In this document: positions 15,461 to 25,299 of the stretch, one piece after another
Layout: each line of letters starts with the position of its first letter
Position numbering within the stretch: position 1 is the first letter of the stretch
NCBI RefSeq assembly: GCF_027111275.1
Contig: NZ_CP114286.1
Location: forward strand, 372,001-436,000
Reading direction: 5' to 3'
Length of the DNA: 64,000 nucleotides
Source: Flavobacterium luteolum
Lineage (GTDB): Bacteria > Bacteroidota > Bacteroidia > Flavobacteriales > Flavobacteriaceae
Made by a program: the position numbers and the translations under genes
Notes under the pieces: model-generated
What the model saw: only the letters and a program-made list of their open reading frames with translations
Databases searched by the model: none
What the model was told of the DNA's origin: nothing

Positions 15461-17875
15461 ATGATAAAAGAAAAAAGCAATACTACACTGACATTTGAAG
15501 ATTTCAAAACTGAGGTATTGAATGACTATAGAATTGCGGTAACAAGCCGTGAATGTAGTCTTTTAGGTCGAAAAGAAGTATTAACCGGAAAAGCTAAGTT
15601 TGGTATTTTCGGAGACGGAAAAGAAGTGCCACAGTTGGCAATGGCTAAAGCTTTTAAGAATGGAGATTTTCGTTCTGGATACTATCGCGATCAAACTTTT
15701 ATGATGGCTATTGGCGAATTGGATGCTAAGCAATTTTTCGCTGGTTTATATGGTCATACTGATTTAGCTTTTGATCCAATGTCTGCGGGAAGACAAATGG
15801 GCGGACACTTTGTAACGCACAGTTTAAACGAAGACGGTTCTTGGAAAGACTTAACTAAACAAAAAAACTCAAGTTCAGATATATCTCCTACTGCTGGTCA
15901 GATGCCAAGATTATTGGGATTGGCACAGGCTTCAAAAATTTACCGAAACGTAGACGGAATTACTATTAAAGACAAATTTTCTGTAAATGGTAATGAAGTT
16001 GCTTGGGGAACTATAGGAAACGCAAGTACTTCTGAAGGTTTGTTTTTTGAAACCATAAATGCTGCTGGAGTTCTACAAGTTCCGATGGTAATGAGCGTTT
16101 GGGATGATGAATACGGAATTTCTGTTCATGCAAAACATCAGACTACGAAAGAGAATATTTCTGAAATTTTAAAAGGATATCAGCGTGATGAAGATTCTAA
16201 AGGTTATGAAATCTTTAGAGTTAAAGGCTGGGATTATGCAGAACTGGTTTCTACTTACGAAAGAGCTGGAGCCATTGCACGCGAAGAACACATACCAGTT
16301 TTAATTCACGTAAACGAATTAACACAGCCACAAGGCCACTCTACTTCTGGTTCTCACGAACGTTACAAAAGTTCAGAAAGACTGGCTTGGGAAAGAGATT
16401 TTGATTGTATTCGCCAAATGCGTTTGTGGATGATTGCAATTAATATCGCTTCTCCAGAAGAATTAGCAGAACTTGATTTCGAATTAAAGAAAGAAGTTTT
16501 AGAAGCTAAAAAAGAAGCTTGGAATAGCTTTATTAATCCAATTATTGATGAACAAAAGAATCTTTTAGCTTTATTGGAGCAAATTGCCGAGGCAAGCATC
16601 AATCATAAAGAAAGAATCAAAAAATTAATTTCTGAATTGGCTGCCATTAAAGCACCACTTAAAAAGGAATTATTGGTTTATGCAAGAAAGATTCTTCGTT
16701 TTATTGAAGTTCCAAATAGCAAAGTTCTTTTATCTAATTGGATCACAGGATTCTTAAAAGAAACACAAGAAAAATTCAGCAGCAATCTACATTCTGAATC
16801 TGAACAAAATGTATATTCTGTACAAAAAGTTCTTCCTAAATATGCTGAAAACGCAAAACCAGATTTAGACGGAAGAATGATTTTACGAGATAACTTTGAT
16901 GCTTTATTTGCAAAATATCCTGAAACTTTAATTTTCGGCGAAGATGTTGGAAACATTGGAGACGTAAATCAAGGTTTGGAAGGGATGCAGGAAAAATACG
17001 GAGAACTTCGTGTTGCCGATGTCGGAATTCGTGAAGCAACTATTATTGGTCAGGGAATCGGAATGGCTTTGAGAGGTTTACGCCCGATTGCTGAAATTCA
17101 GTATTTAGATTATTTATTGTACGCTATTCAGATCATGAGTGATGATTTAGCTACATTACAATATAGAACTGTTGGAAAACAGAAAGCGCCACTAATTATT
17201 AGAACTCGTGGACACCGTTTGGAAGGAATCTGGCATTCTGGTTCTCCAATGGGAATGATCATCAATGCTATTCGCGGAATTCACGTTTTGGTTCCAAGAG
17301 ACATGACACAAGCTGCTGGTTTTTATAATACTTTGCTAGAATGTGACGAGCCTGCTTTGGTTATTGAATGCTTGAATGGATACCGTTTAAAAGAAAAAAC
17401 ACCTTTGAACTTCGGTGAATTTAAAACACCAATTGGAGTTGTAGAAACTCTAAGAGAAGGTTCTGATATTACTTTAGTTTCTTACGGATCAACATTAAGA
17501 TTGGTGATGCAAGCAGCTAATGAATTGGCAGAAAAAGGAATTGAGTGTGAAGTTATTGATGTTCAATCTTTACTTCCTTTTGATATTAGTAAAGACATTG
17601 TAAAAAGTATTGCTAAGACAAACCGTCTTTTAGTAATTGATGAAGATGTTCCTGGAGGAGCTTCAGCTTTCATTTTACAGCAGATTTTAGAAGAGCAAGA
17701 TGCTTACAAACATTTAGACAGCAAACCACAAACTTTAGCTGCTAAAGCACACAGACCTGCATACGGAACTGATGGTGATTATTTCTCTAAACCTTCTGCA
17801 GAAGATATTTACGAGAAAGTGTACGATATGATGCACGAAGTTAATCCTTCTAAATATCCTGCTTTATACCAGTAA
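15461..17875 (+). CDS. 2-oxoacid dehydrogenase E1, fused alpha and beta subunits
   Basis: The 804-residue protein joins both E1 subunits. The alpha part (about 1-400) has the thiamine-diphosphate site region GTIGNASTSEGLFFE and the active-site loop SGSHERYKSSERL. The beta part (about 465-804) has FGEDVGNIGDVNQGLEGMQ, GIREATIIGQGIGMALRG and the C-terminal transketolase domain with DVQSLLPFD. Such fused E1 enzymes are common in Bacteroidota and are usually annotated as branched-chain 2-oxoacid dehydrogenase or 2-oxoisovalerate dehydrogenase. They decarboxylate the oxoacid and pass the acyl group to lipoyl-E2. No E2 or E3 gene is adjacent, so substrate is inferred. A strong terminator follows. 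Confidence 0.88.
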   Translation: MIKEKSNTTLTFEDFKTEVLNDYRIAVTSRECSLLGRKEVLTGKAKFGIFGDGKEVPQLAMAKAFKNGDFRSGYYRDQTFMMAIGELDAKQFFAGLYGHTDLAFDPMSAGRQMGGHFVTHSLNEDGSWKDLTKQKNSSSDISPTAGQMPRLLGLAQASKIYRNVDGITIKDKFSVNGNEVAWGTIGNASTSEGLFFETINAAGVLQVPMVMSVWDDEYGISVHAKHQTTKENISEILKGYQRDEDSKGYEIFRVKGWDYAELVSTYERAGAIAREEHIPVLIHVNELTQPQGHSTSGSHERYKSSERLAWERDFDCIRQMRLWMIAINIASPEELAELDFELKKEVLEAKKEAWNSFINPIIDEQKNLLALLEQIAEASINHKERIKKLISELAAIKAPLKKELLVYARKILRFIEVPNSKVLLSNWITGFLKETQEKFSSNLHSESEQNVYSVQKVLPKYAENAKPDLDGRMILRDNFDALFAKYPETLIFGEDVGNIGDVNQGLEGMQEKYGELRVADVGIREATIIGQGIGMALRGLRPIAEIQYLDYLLYAIQIMSDDLATLQYRTVGKQKAPLIIRTRGHRLEGIWHSGSPMGMIINAIRGIHVLVPRDMTQAAGFYNTLLECDEPALVIECLNGYRLKEKTPLNFGEFKTPIGVVETLREGSDITLVSYGSTLRLVMQAANELAEKGIECEVIDVQSLLPFDISKDIVKSIAKTNRLLVIDEDVPGGASAFILQQILEEQDAYKHLDSKPQTLAAKAHRPAYGTDGDYFSKPSAEDIYEKVYDMMHEVNPSKYPALYQ

Positions 17876-17893
17876 TTAAGAATTTTAGATATT

Positions 17894-17925
17894 AAAAAAG
17901 CTCCAAGATTTTGGAGCTTTTTTTT
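17894..17925 (+). terminator. Intrinsic terminator of the E1 gene
   Basis: AAGCTCCAA (17898-17906) pairs with TTGGAGCTT (17911-17919) around GATT, flanked by A6 and followed by T8. Confidence 0.85.
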
Positions 17926-17952
17926 GTTTTTACCCAAAGTGTCCACACAGTT

Positions 17953-18053
17953 TTGTCATTTCGACGAAGGAGAAATCTCCGTAAGTAGCTCTACAAAGAT
18001 TGATCAGCATTGTGGAGTTTCTTGCGGAGATTTCTCCTTCGTCGAAATGACAA
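17953..18053. repeat. Long palindromic repeat with 33-base arms
   Basis: Arms at 17953-17985 and 18021-18053 match at 32 of 33 positions; the single difference would be a G-U pair in RNA. A 35-base spacer separates them. The ends read TGTCA...TGACA. The arm core (TTTCGACGAAGGAGAAATC) is a sequence I recall as dispersed in flavobacterial genomes. It lies between convergent genes. Confidence 0.8.
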
Positions 18054-18080
18054 GATTATGGATAATATTATTCAAACTAA

Positions 18081-18815
18081 TTAAATATCTCGCAACATAG
18101 CTCTCGCTCTTTCTAAATCCTCCGCAGTATCAATTCCGATTCCCACGTGAGTTGTTTCGACCATTTTGATACGTTTTCCGAATTCTAAATAGCGTAACTG
18201 CTCCAACTTCTCAGAAGCTTCTAAAGATTTCATTGGAAGGCTGTAAAAGTCTAATAACGCTTGTTTTCTAAAAGCATAAATTCCGATATGTTGAAAATAT
18301 CTTACTCCAACATTTTTCTCTCTCGGATACGGAATTACAGAACGTGAAAAGTATAATGCAAACTGTGACTGATCTACTACCACTTTCACATTATTCGGAT
18401 TATTGATTTCGTCCTCATTGGTAATTTCACGCATTAACGAAGCCAAATCAATTTTTCTATCTGAATCATTCTTAAAAACAGATAATACTTGAGCTAAAGG
18501 CTCAGCTTCTGTAAATGGTTCATCGCCTTGTACATTCACTACAATATCAACATCGAGATCGGCAATAGCTTCAGCAATTCGATCGCTTCCAGATTCATGT
18601 TCTTTGATACTCATTATGGCTTTTCCTCCATTGGAAACAATTTCATCAAAAATCAGATCAGAATCAGTTACAACAAAAACATCATCGAATAATTTTGTAG
18701 AAACTGCTGCTTCGTAGGTTCTTAAAATTACTGTTTTTCCACCTAAATCCTGCATTAGTTTTGCAGGAAAACGTGTTGAAGCATATCTGGCCGGAATTAC
18801 TGCTATTATTTTCAT
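18081..18815 (-). CDS. kdsB: 3-deoxy-manno-octulosonate cytidylyltransferase (CMP-KDO synthetase)
   Basis: The 244-residue enzyme activates KDO with CTP before it is added to lipid A. It shows the nucleotidyltransferase start [19 protein letters not shown], the conserved VNVQGDEPF segment, [10 protein letters not shown] and [12 protein letters not shown], all diagnostic for KdsB. Length is normal. It is transcribed away from the methyltransferase gene on its right with a 213-base AT-rich gap, so it is probably its own unit. A long palindromic repeat lies just past its 3' end. Confidence 0.95.
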   Translation of the reverse strand: MKIIAVIPARYASTRFPAKLMQDLGGKTVILRTYEAAVSTKLFDDVFVVTDSDLIFDEIVSNGGKAIMSIKEHESGSDRIAEAIADLDVDIVVNVQGDEPFTEAEPLAQVLSVFKNDSDRKIDLASLMREITNEDEINNPNNVKVVVDQSQFALYFSRSVIPYPREKNVGVRYFQHIGIYAFRKQALLDFYSLPMKSLEASEKLEQLRYLEFGKRIKMVETTHVGIGIDTAEDLERARAMLRDI

Positions 18816-19028
18816 TCTTATATTTTACTGAGTTTAAAAACTCAAAAATTAGTAATTTAATTTTCACTTCTTTTAAGTGTTTACAAATATGCAAAAATTA
18901 CTTTTAAATTTTCTGTTTTTCTATTTCTGTAAGGGATGAAAATCATGTTCATAAATTTTCTGCCTAGTAGCAAACAACACATTGATTGTTATTAGCAACT
19001 TTCTCGTGCTATTTATTAAGACAAAAAA

Positions 19029-19841
19029 TTAAACCAAAACTGTAACACGAAGATAAGTTGCGGGAATTAATGTAGAATTTTTGTCATTACTTTTGTTTTG
19101 GCTATTGACTAATTCGTCAAGTTTCGCATACAAATCCGAGGTTTTCCCATTTTGCTCAGCAGCTTCGAAAGCATTCATAGTTGGACCATAATAATTTTTC
19201 AATCGATCTAGCCACTCCGAAGGTGGGAATGCTGCTTTAAATGTAAAGGTATCTTTCTCAAAAGAAATATTTTCTTTAGGAACACCAGCATTTGTGAATC
19301 TTTCAACTACGTTATCCTCAATCCCCCAAAGCATTGGACTTACAAAACCCTCAGGAGGAGGTGGCGTAAATTCTGAGCTAATTTTCAAGATTTGTGCAAC
19401 CAACGTTGGATCTCCCGGTATCCAATTACCCATAATAACTTTACCTCCAGGCCGTGTAACACGAACCATTTCTTTAGCAACATCAAAAGGTTTTGGAGCA
19501 AACATTGCTCCAAAAATACTCATCGTAACATCGTAAGATTGATTTTTCAATTCATTCAAATCGGTTGCGTCACCTTCTTTAAATACAATATTATCTAATC
19601 CTTCCTTTTTTGCTCGAAGATTACCAGCTTCAACTAAATTTCTTGCTATATCAACACCTAAAACATTGGCTCCTAATTTTGCCGAAGGTATTGCAGTAGT
19701 ACCATCGCCACAGCCTAGATCTAGAACGTTGTTATTTTCTTTAATTCCAATTTTGGCAACCAATTCCGCACCACTTTCTCTCATAGATTCTGCAATACGC
19801 GTAAAATCGCCTTTTTCCCATAATGCTTTGTTTGGATTCAT
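19029..19841 (-). CDS. Class I SAM-dependent methyltransferase
   Basis: The 270-residue protein has the SAM-binding glycine motif VLDLGCGDG at residues 39-47, an acidic end of strand two (GVDIARNLVEAG), and motif II-like GGKVIMGNWIPG. The overall pattern is the UbiE/ArsM-like Methyltransf_25 group. The C-terminal segment FPPSEWLDRLKNYYGPTMNAF contains the aromatic and tyrosine residues often seen in small-molecule methyltransferases. The substrate cannot be assigned. It is a stand-alone gene, with AT-rich gaps on both sides and no recognisable pathway partner. Confidence 0.8.
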   Translation of the reverse strand: MNPNKALWEKGDFTRIAESMRESGAELVAKIGIKENNNVLDLGCGDGTTAIPSAKLGANVLGVDIARNLVEAGNLRAKKEGLDNIVFKEGDATDLNELKNQSYDVTMSIFGAMFAPKPFDVAKEMVRVTRPGGKVIMGNWIPGDPTLVAQILKISSEFTPPPPEGFVSPMLWGIEDNVVERFTNAGVPKENISFEKDTFTFKAAFPPSEWLDRLKNYYGPTMNAFEAAEQNGKTSDLYAKLDELVNSQNKSNDKNSTLIPATYLRVTVLV

Positions 19842-20266
19842 CTTAGTTTTATCAGTGATTATAGTGCTGATGCCGCACTTTAACTTAATTTACAAATACC
19901 TTCTATCGTTTTTTAAATGATCACCAGTTAATCATAAAAGGCATTTAAAAAAACTACTTAAAAAGAAGATACATATCAAATAATCAACTGACAAACAATT
20001 ACTTACGCAAAAATAAACAAAATTTAGATGAAACATTTTACTATCTCCTAAAATTTACTTTTTAAACAAACTGTCTAGATTATAACTTTTAAACCAATAC
20101 CATATAAATGGAAAAAGATTGGAAAAACTTTGACCAGTTCTTCTCTATTTTCACACAAAAACAAATACACATTTCACAAAGAGTTTTCTAAAATATTTTT
20201 ATAACATTTTCATTAAAGCATTGTTATTTAATTTCTTAGAATATTTTTATTTTTATATAAAAAACT
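19842..20266. other. 425-base divergent intergenic region
   Basis: Strongly AT-rich gap between the divergent methyltransferase and beta-propeller genes. I see no open frame, strong hairpin or full TAnnTTTG match at the expected distance on either side. Confidence 0.6.
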
Positions 20267-21598
20267 ATGAAAAGAAACTTTACTTCTCTCCTGCTCTATT
20301 TCTTTTTAATATTTACCTCCAATGCTTTTTCTCAAAATGAAACCATCAATGCATTTACAAATCGAATTTTTGATGGCAAAGGTTACCAACCATTGACTAA
20401 TTTAAAATGGAAATTTAAAACAGAAGGAAAAATCTTTTCTTCTCCAATTGCACAAAACGGAACAGTTTATATTGGTAGTGAAGATGGTTATTTTTATGCT
20501 GTCGATGAAAAATCTGGGATTCTAAAATGGAAATTTAAAACCAATGGAGCCGTTCACAGTTCTGCAAGCCTTTATAATGATATTGTTTATTTTGGAAGTT
20601 TTGATGGATATTATTATGCTGTAAATGCAAAAACAGGAAAAGAAATATGGAGATTTAAAACCAAAGGAGAACATTGGTATAGCGAAATTGGAATGTGGGG
20701 TATGAAACCTAGCGATCTTCTTATGGCCGATTTATGGGATTTTTATCTTTCTACTCCCGTTGTTTATGTAGACCATAATTCTGCATTGGCAATTTTTGGA
20801 AGCAGCGACGGAAATCTATATGCTGTTGATGCTAAAAATGGAAGTTTAAAATGGAATTTTCAAACAAAAGCGGCTATACACAGCACTCCTGTACTAGAAA
20901 AAAATACCGTTTATTTTGGTGGATGGGATAGCGTTTTTTATGCTTTAGACTGCAAAACAGGAAAAGAGAAATGGAAATTTTCTACTGAAATCAAAACGGG
21001 CTTCACGGGAATTCAAGCTTCTGCCACTGTTCATGACGGAATCGTTTATTTTGGCGCAAGAGATCCTTATTTGTTTGCACTAGATGCCGAAACAGGAAAA
21101 GTAATCTGGAAATACAACGCCGAAAATTCTTGGATTTTGAGTACGGCTGTTGTCAAAGATAATATACTGTATGTTGGAACTTCAGATACTTACGCTTTAT
21201 TGGCATTGGATGCTAAAACAGGAAAAGAAAAATATCGATTTAAAGGAAACGGATATATTTATTCTTCGCCAGCAATTGCAGGAAACACGATTTATTTTGG
21301 AGATTTTACGGGGAATTTCTTTGACTTAAACTTGCTTTCTAATGGAAAAGAATCGAACATCATTCCAACAGAAAACAGAAATAAATATGCGGGCAGCACT
21401 CTTAAAAATAATCTTTTAGATTTTGGATTTGTTACCAAACAGGCAGATTTATCTAGTTATGCTGAAAACCAAAAAGTCATGTGTGAGTTTTACAAATTAG
21501 GCTCCATTGTTTCTTCTCCATTCATCAGTAATAATATTATTTTTTACGGAAGTGCAGATGGATATCTGTATGCCTATAATTTGAGAAAGGAAAAATAA
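20267..21598 (+). CDS. Secreted PQQ-type beta-propeller protein
   Basis: The 443-residue protein has a signal peptide (residues 1 to about 23, ending NAFSQ). It then has eight or so propeller blades of about 40 residues built on the PQQ-repeat pattern, for example GTVYIGSEDGYFYAVDEKSG followed by LKWKFKT. These form a WD40-like propeller of the BamB/PQQ-dehydrogenase type. There are no catalytic calcium or disulfide signatures of a quinoprotein dehydrogenase. A scaffold or binding role in the periplasm or on the surface is therefore more likely than enzymatic activity; the true function is unknown. It converges on ygiD with an inverted repeat between them. Confidence 0.82.
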   Translation: MKRNFTSLLLYFFLIFTSNAFSQNETINAFTNRIFDGKGYQPLTNLKWKFKTEGKIFSSPIAQNGTVYIGSEDGYFYAVDEKSGILKWKFKTNGAVHSSASLYNDIVYFGSFDGYYYAVNAKTGKEIWRFKTKGEHWYSEIGMWGMKPSDLLMADLWDFYLSTPVVYVDHNSALAIFGSSDGNLYAVDAKNGSLKWNFQTKAAIHSTPVLEKNTVYFGGWDSVFYALDCKTGKEKWKFSTEIKTGFTGIQASATVHDGIVYFGARDPYLFALDAETGKVIWKYNAENSWILSTAVVKDNILYVGTSDTYALLALDAKTGKEKYRFKGNGYIYSSPAIAGNTIYFGDFTGNFFDLNLLSNGKESNIIPTENRNKYAGSTLKNNLLDFGFVTKQADLSSYAENQKVMCEFYKLGSIVSSPFISNNIIFYGSADGYLYAYNLRKEK

Positions 21599-21600
21599 TC

Positions 21601-21692
21601 TCTTTGCGAATCTCCGCGTAAATCTTTGTGCAACTTTGCGGTATAACTTATTACACAGAGACCAACAAAGCTTTCGCAGAGATTCGCAAAGA
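21601..21692. repeat. Inverted repeat between convergent genes
   Basis: Fourteen-base perfect arms TCTTTGCGAATCTC (21601-21614) and its complement (21679-21692) are separated by 64 bases. The region fills the gap between the propeller gene and ygiD and may act as a two-way terminator or be an interspersed repeat. Confidence 0.55.
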
Positions 21693-21695
21693 TTA

Positions 21696-22526
21696 TTACA
21701 TCAATTTTACTGAAGTCATACTCAGAGATCCAGCCAGTAATTTATCATTAAAGAGGCTTAAATCATCTGTTTTATCTTTCAAACCTAAAGTATACAATAA
21801 CGGAAGATAATGCTCTGGTGTTGGAACTGCCAACTGAATAGCTTTATTCATTTTTTCGAAATCAATTAAAGGCTGAAAATTTCCATCTAACAAATAATTA
21901 TTTACCGTTTCGCGTGCTTCTATAGCCCAATCGTAGCCGTAATTATCTTTATCAAAATTTCTAAAATCGACCATTCTTAGATTGTGGACAATATTCCCGC
22001 TTCCGATAATTAAAACGCCTTTGTAACGAAGCGCTTGCAGTTTCTGAGCCAATTCAAAATGATATTGCCCAGATTTTGTATAATCGATGCTTAGCTGAAT
22101 TACAGGAACATCGGCATTCGGGTATAAATGTTTAATTACGCTCCAAGCACCATGATCCAATCCCCAATGTTCGTCTAATTCGACCATAACAGGATCTAAA
22201 AGCTTTTTAGTTTCAACTGCCAATTCTGGACTTCCTTTTGCTGGATATTGAACATCAAAAAGTGCTTGCGGAAAACCTCCAAAATCATGAATGGTTCTTG
22301 GCATTTCCATCGAAGTTACTTTTGTTCCTTTTGTAAACCAATGTGCAGAAACGCATAAAATAGCATTGGGTTGCGGAAGTGTTTTTGCCAGATTGCGAAA
22401 ACCAGTCACAAATTGATTTTCTTCAATAGCATTCATTGGGCTGCCGTGTCCTAAAAATAGAACAGGCATTTTATCTGTGTTCGAAAACGTAGATGAAATC
22501 GAATGTAAGTCGTTTAGTGTTGTCAT
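21696..22526 (-). CDS. ygiD: 4,5-DOPA-extradiol-dioxygenase family protein
   Basis: The 276-residue protein belongs to the LigB/DODA family. It has the metal-ligand motif LFLGHGSPMNAI near residue 24-35, VSAHWFTKG with a conserved histidine, GLDHGAWSV, and GSGNIVHNLR. These residues bind the zinc or iron used to open catechol rings. E. coli YgiD cleaves L-DOPA in vitro. The biological substrate here is not evident because no aromatic-degradation genes are nearby. The start chosen is the first ATG; translation from MPVLFLGHG at residue 21 is also conceivable. Confidence 0.88.
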   Translation of the reverse strand: MTTLNDLHSISSTFSNTDKMPVLFLGHGSPMNAIEENQFVTGFRNLAKTLPQPNAILCVSAHWFTKGTKVTSMEMPRTIHDFGGFPQALFDVQYPAKGSPELAVETKKLLDPVMVELDEHWGLDHGAWSVIKHLYPNADVPVIQLSIDYTKSGQYHFELAQKLQALRYKGVLIIGSGNIVHNLRMVDFRNFDKDNYGYDWAIEARETVNNYLLDGNFQPLIDFEKMNKAIQLAVPTPEHYLPLLYTLGLKDKTDDLSLFNDKLLAGSLSMTSVKLM

Positions 22527-22537
22527 TTTATAAAAGT

Positions 22538-22554
22538 TTTTTTGCCACAGATTA
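22538..22554. repeat. Dispersed short repeat, copy 1
   Basis: The 17-base word ttttttgccacagatta occurs here, upstream of ygiD, and again at 37190-37206. Confidence 0.5.
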
Positions 22555-22618
22555 AACGAATTTTCACAGATTTTTACTCATTTTAAGTTAAAATGGTGGA
22601 TGCTTAATTTTTGTTTCA

Positions 22619-22696
22619 CGCAGATTTTGCAGATTGAGCAGATTACTTGATTGCATTTTTTTTAATTAATAATCCGTTCAATCTGCAAAATCTGCG
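22619..22696. repeat. Interspersed inverted repeat
   Basis: Arms 22619-22645 and 22670-22696 match at 25 of 27 bases and contain the word GCAGATTTTGCAGATTGA. The spacer is 24 AT-rich bases. It lies between ygiD and the helicase gene. Confidence 0.65.
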
Positions 22697-22743
22697 AGAG
22701 AAATTTAAACGCATTAAAAAAAAAAATCTTTTTAATCCTTTTA

Positions 22744-22761
22744 TCCCGATAGCTATCGGGA
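22744..22761. repeat. 18-base perfect palindrome, copy 1
   Basis: tcccgatagctatcggga is a perfect palindrome located 11 bases from the helicase stop codon. An identical copy sits inside the RNase P RNA gene at 32931-32948. Confidence 0.7.
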
Positions 22762-22772
22762 GTGGCTAAAAT

Positions 22773-24182
22773 TTATTCTTCAAAACTCTCGTCTTTAAAT
22801 CCTATCAAATATAACTTATTTTTGGCACGTGTCATAGCGGTATAAAGCCATCTAATGTAATCAGAATCAATTCCATTAGGCAAAAATGGCTGTTCTATAA
22901 AAACAGTATTCCATTGTCCTCCTTGCGATTTATGACAGGTTATAGCGTATGAAAATTTAACTTGAAGTCCGTTAAAATATTCATTTTCCTTTACCTTCTG
23001 GAATCTTTTGTATTTAGTCGGTTCGTCTTCATAATCTTTCATCACTTCTTCATACAAACGATTTGATTCTTCATAAGTTAAAGAAGGCGATTCACTTTTT
23101 AAAGTATCCAAAATCAAAACCGTTTCAAAAGGCTTTTGCTCTGGATAATCGACCATTCTGATCTTTACTTTCGCAAACGTATATCCATATAATTCTTTGA
23201 TTCCGAAAAGTTCTAGAACTTCAATGATATCTCCATTGGCAATAAATCCCGCTTCGTCGGTTTCTTTTAGCCAGAAATAATTGTTCTTAACGACCATCAA
23301 GAAATCACCTACCGAAAGTTCACTTTCTTTAAACAAAATACGGCTTCTAATCTGTTCATTATATTGATTGGCGCGTTTATTTGAACGCACAATAAAAGCA
23401 GTATCTTCAATGCTATAATTGCTGTACGCCGTATTTATCGCATCTTGAATATCATAGCCATCTGTCAGGCGAACAATGTCTTTAAACCTCTTTACGTTGA
23501 ACTTAAATTCAGTTATAAAACTCTCTTTCAGCAATTCACGCAATTCGGTTGCATTGTATAAAATTCCAGAATTTTCTTCCTGACGCATTACTTCGTCCAA
23601 TTCGATATGATCAATTTCTTTGCTGTAATGAAAACCCAAAGTATCAATATCTAAAGCAGGACTAACATCCAAATTGACTGGTGGAAGCTGAGCTGTATCT
23701 CCTAAAAGTATCATTTTACAGTTTTGACCAGAATACACATAATTGATCAAATCGTCTAGAAGTGATCCGCTGTCTAAAGTACTGTCTGAAATCATCGAGG
23801 CTTCATCGACGATAAAAATCGTATTTTTATGTTTGTTGACTTGTTTGGTAAAAGCGACTCCGCCACCAGAAGACTTCTTCGGGAAATATATTTTTTTATG
23901 AATTGTAAAAGCTGGATTATTCGAATAATTAGCAATTACTTTGGCAGCACGACCAGTTGGCGCAAGCAAAACGTACTTTTTATTAATATCTCCTAAATTA
24001 TTGACAATAGTAGAAATAACGGTTGTTTTTCCCGTTCCAGCATATCCTTTCAAGACAAAAATGGTGTCGTTTTGAGGTTCAGTCAGGAAAATTGCAATCT
24101 TCTGAAAAAAAATATCCTGCTTATATGTTGGAGGAAAAGGAAATCGTTTTTGTAAAATACCGTAAAACTGTGCAGAATTCAT
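22773..24182 (-). CDS. RecD-like superfamily 1 DNA helicase
   Basis: The protein has Walker A GYAGTGKTT at residues 46-54, the Walker B-like DEAS box in IFIVDEASMISDS, and motif III LLGDTAQLPPV. The C-terminal UvrD_C_2 motif is YAITCHKSQGGQWNTVFIE, followed by YTAMTRAKNKLYLIG. This is the single-domain RecD2/TraA-type helicase arrangement found alone in many Bacteroidota, presumably for recombination or repair. The frame can extend to residue -16, but a near-consensus -7 (GACCTTTG on minus, 24199-24206) lies inside that extension, so the ATG at 24182 giving 469 residues is preferred. No recB or recC gene is nearby. Confidence 0.85.
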   Translation of the reverse strand: MNSAQFYGILQKRFPFPPTYKQDIFFQKIAIFLTEPQNDTIFVLKGYAGTGKTTVISTIVNNLGDINKKYVLLAPTGRAAKVIANYSNNPAFTIHKKIYFPKKSSGGGVAFTKQVNKHKNTIFIVDEASMISDSTLDSGSLLDDLINYVYSGQNCKMILLGDTAQLPPVNLDVSPALDIDTLGFHYSKEIDHIELDEVMRQEENSGILYNATELRELLKESFITEFKFNVKRFKDIVRLTDGYDIQDAINTAYSNYSIEDTAFIVRSNKRANQYNEQIRSRILFKESELSVGDFLMVVKNNYFWLKETDEAGFIANGDIIEVLELFGIKELYGYTFAKVKIRMVDYPEQKPFETVLILDTLKSESPSLTYEESNRLYEEVMKDYEDEPTKYKRFQKVKENEYFNGLQVKFSYAITCHKSQGGQWNTVFIEQPFLPNGIDSDYIRWLYTAMTRAKNKLYLIGFKDESFEE

Positions 24183-24415
24183 AAAATAATATTGAAATAC
24201 AAAGGTCGACTTTTTTAATGGCAATGACAAAAATCAATTTCAATGTCAATTTCAAATTTCAACAACTCCAAATATTCAATGAAAACAATCAAATTAGCAC
24301 AAACCAAACATAACTATTTAACTTTCAAATAAATATACTTTTTCTTAACCTTGTATTAAACTTAGATTCAAATTGTTTTTTGAAATTGCAATTATAATTG
24401 TTCCTTTTTAATTTG

Positions 24416-24423
24416 TAAGTTTG
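24416..24423 (+). promoter_or_regulatory. -7 promoter element for the DUF3822-rsmD pair
   Basis: TAAGTTTG fully matches TAnnTTTG. It overlaps the in-frame TTG at 24421, ruling that codon out as the start and supporting the ATG at 24478. Confidence 0.6.
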
Positions 24424-24477
24424 TGGTCGCTTAAATTCTTTCTTGATTTAAAACAGGTAACGAATTGTAAATCAACT

Positions 24478-25299
24478 ATGTCATTACAAAATACTAACAT
24501 TACTTCAAAAAATTACAGAAAACTTTCTATTCAGGTTTCCCTGACTGGATTTTCATACTGCTGTTTTGATACTTTAAATAATGTCATTACTTCTTTTAAA
24601 GAAATAAAGTTTGACACTAACAACAAAATACCTCGAATTGAAGATTTATTCAGCAACGCTTTCAAACTAAATCCTGAATTAAAAGAGACTTACGACGAAG
24701 TAATGGTTATTCATAATAATAATTTTTCGACTTTTGTTCCGACTGCTTTATTTGATGAGAATTATTTAGGAAGCTATCTGCAATACACTACAAAAGTATT
24801 TGAAACAGATCACTTTACTTTTGATCAAATTCCGAATTATCAGATGAATTCAGTTTATATTCCTTATGTGAATATCAACAATTTCCTGATTGATAATGTA
24901 GGTTCTTTTAATTCTAAGCATGCCAACAGCATTTTAGTCGAGAAAATTCTAGACAATTCTAGAAACAACGACGATAAAAAGATGATTGTGAATTTTAACC
25001 CAAGTAATTTTGAAATTATCGTGGTGCAGAATCAGAAGCTTTTATTGTTTAATTCATTCGAATACAATACCCCAGAAGACTTTATCTACTATATATTATT
25101 TACAGCAGAACAAATGAGCATGAATCCGGAGAGTTTCAAATTAGAATTGTTAGGAACTATTTCAGAAAACGATCCATTTTATGCCATAGCTTACAAATAC
25201 GTGCGCCATATTTCTTTTATGGATGTATCAAAACTAAAAGAGAAAAACAGCTTTACAACTGCTCAAAATCAAAAACATTATATCTTATTTCAATCATGA
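24478..25299 (+). CDS. DUF3822 family protein
   Basis: The 273-residue protein (from the ATG at 24478) resembles the Bacteroidota-specific DUF3822 family, which has an actin-like ATPase flavour. It opens with a strand pattern LSIQVSLTGFSYCCFD, has EVMVIHNNNFSTFVPTALF, then a second strand set with MIVNFNPSNFEIIVVQNQKLLLFNSFEYNTPEDFIYYILF. The function is unknown. Its 3' end overlaps rsmD by 4 bases (ATGA), so the two are translationally coupled, an arrangement I recall as usual for this family. A link to ribosome maturation is an inference from that coupling only. Confidence 0.75.
   Translation: MSLQNTNITSKNYRKLSIQVSLTGFSYCCFDTLNNVITSFKEIKFDTNNKIPRIEDLFSNAFKLNPELKETYDEVMVIHNNNFSTFVPTALFDENYLGSYLQYTTKVFETDHFTFDQIPNYQMNSVYIPYVNINNFLIDNVGSFNSKHANSILVEKILDNSRNNDDKKMIVNFNPSNFEIIVVQNQKLLLFNSFEYNTPEDFIYYILFTAEQMSMNPESFKLELLGTISENDPFYAIAYKYVRHISFMDVSKLKEKNSFTTAQNQKHYILFQS

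Noticed and set aside
15444..15497. 17-codon ATG frame overlapping the start of the E1 gene in another frame
   Set aside because: No hydrophobic or regulatory codon pattern and no conservation evidence; most likely chance.
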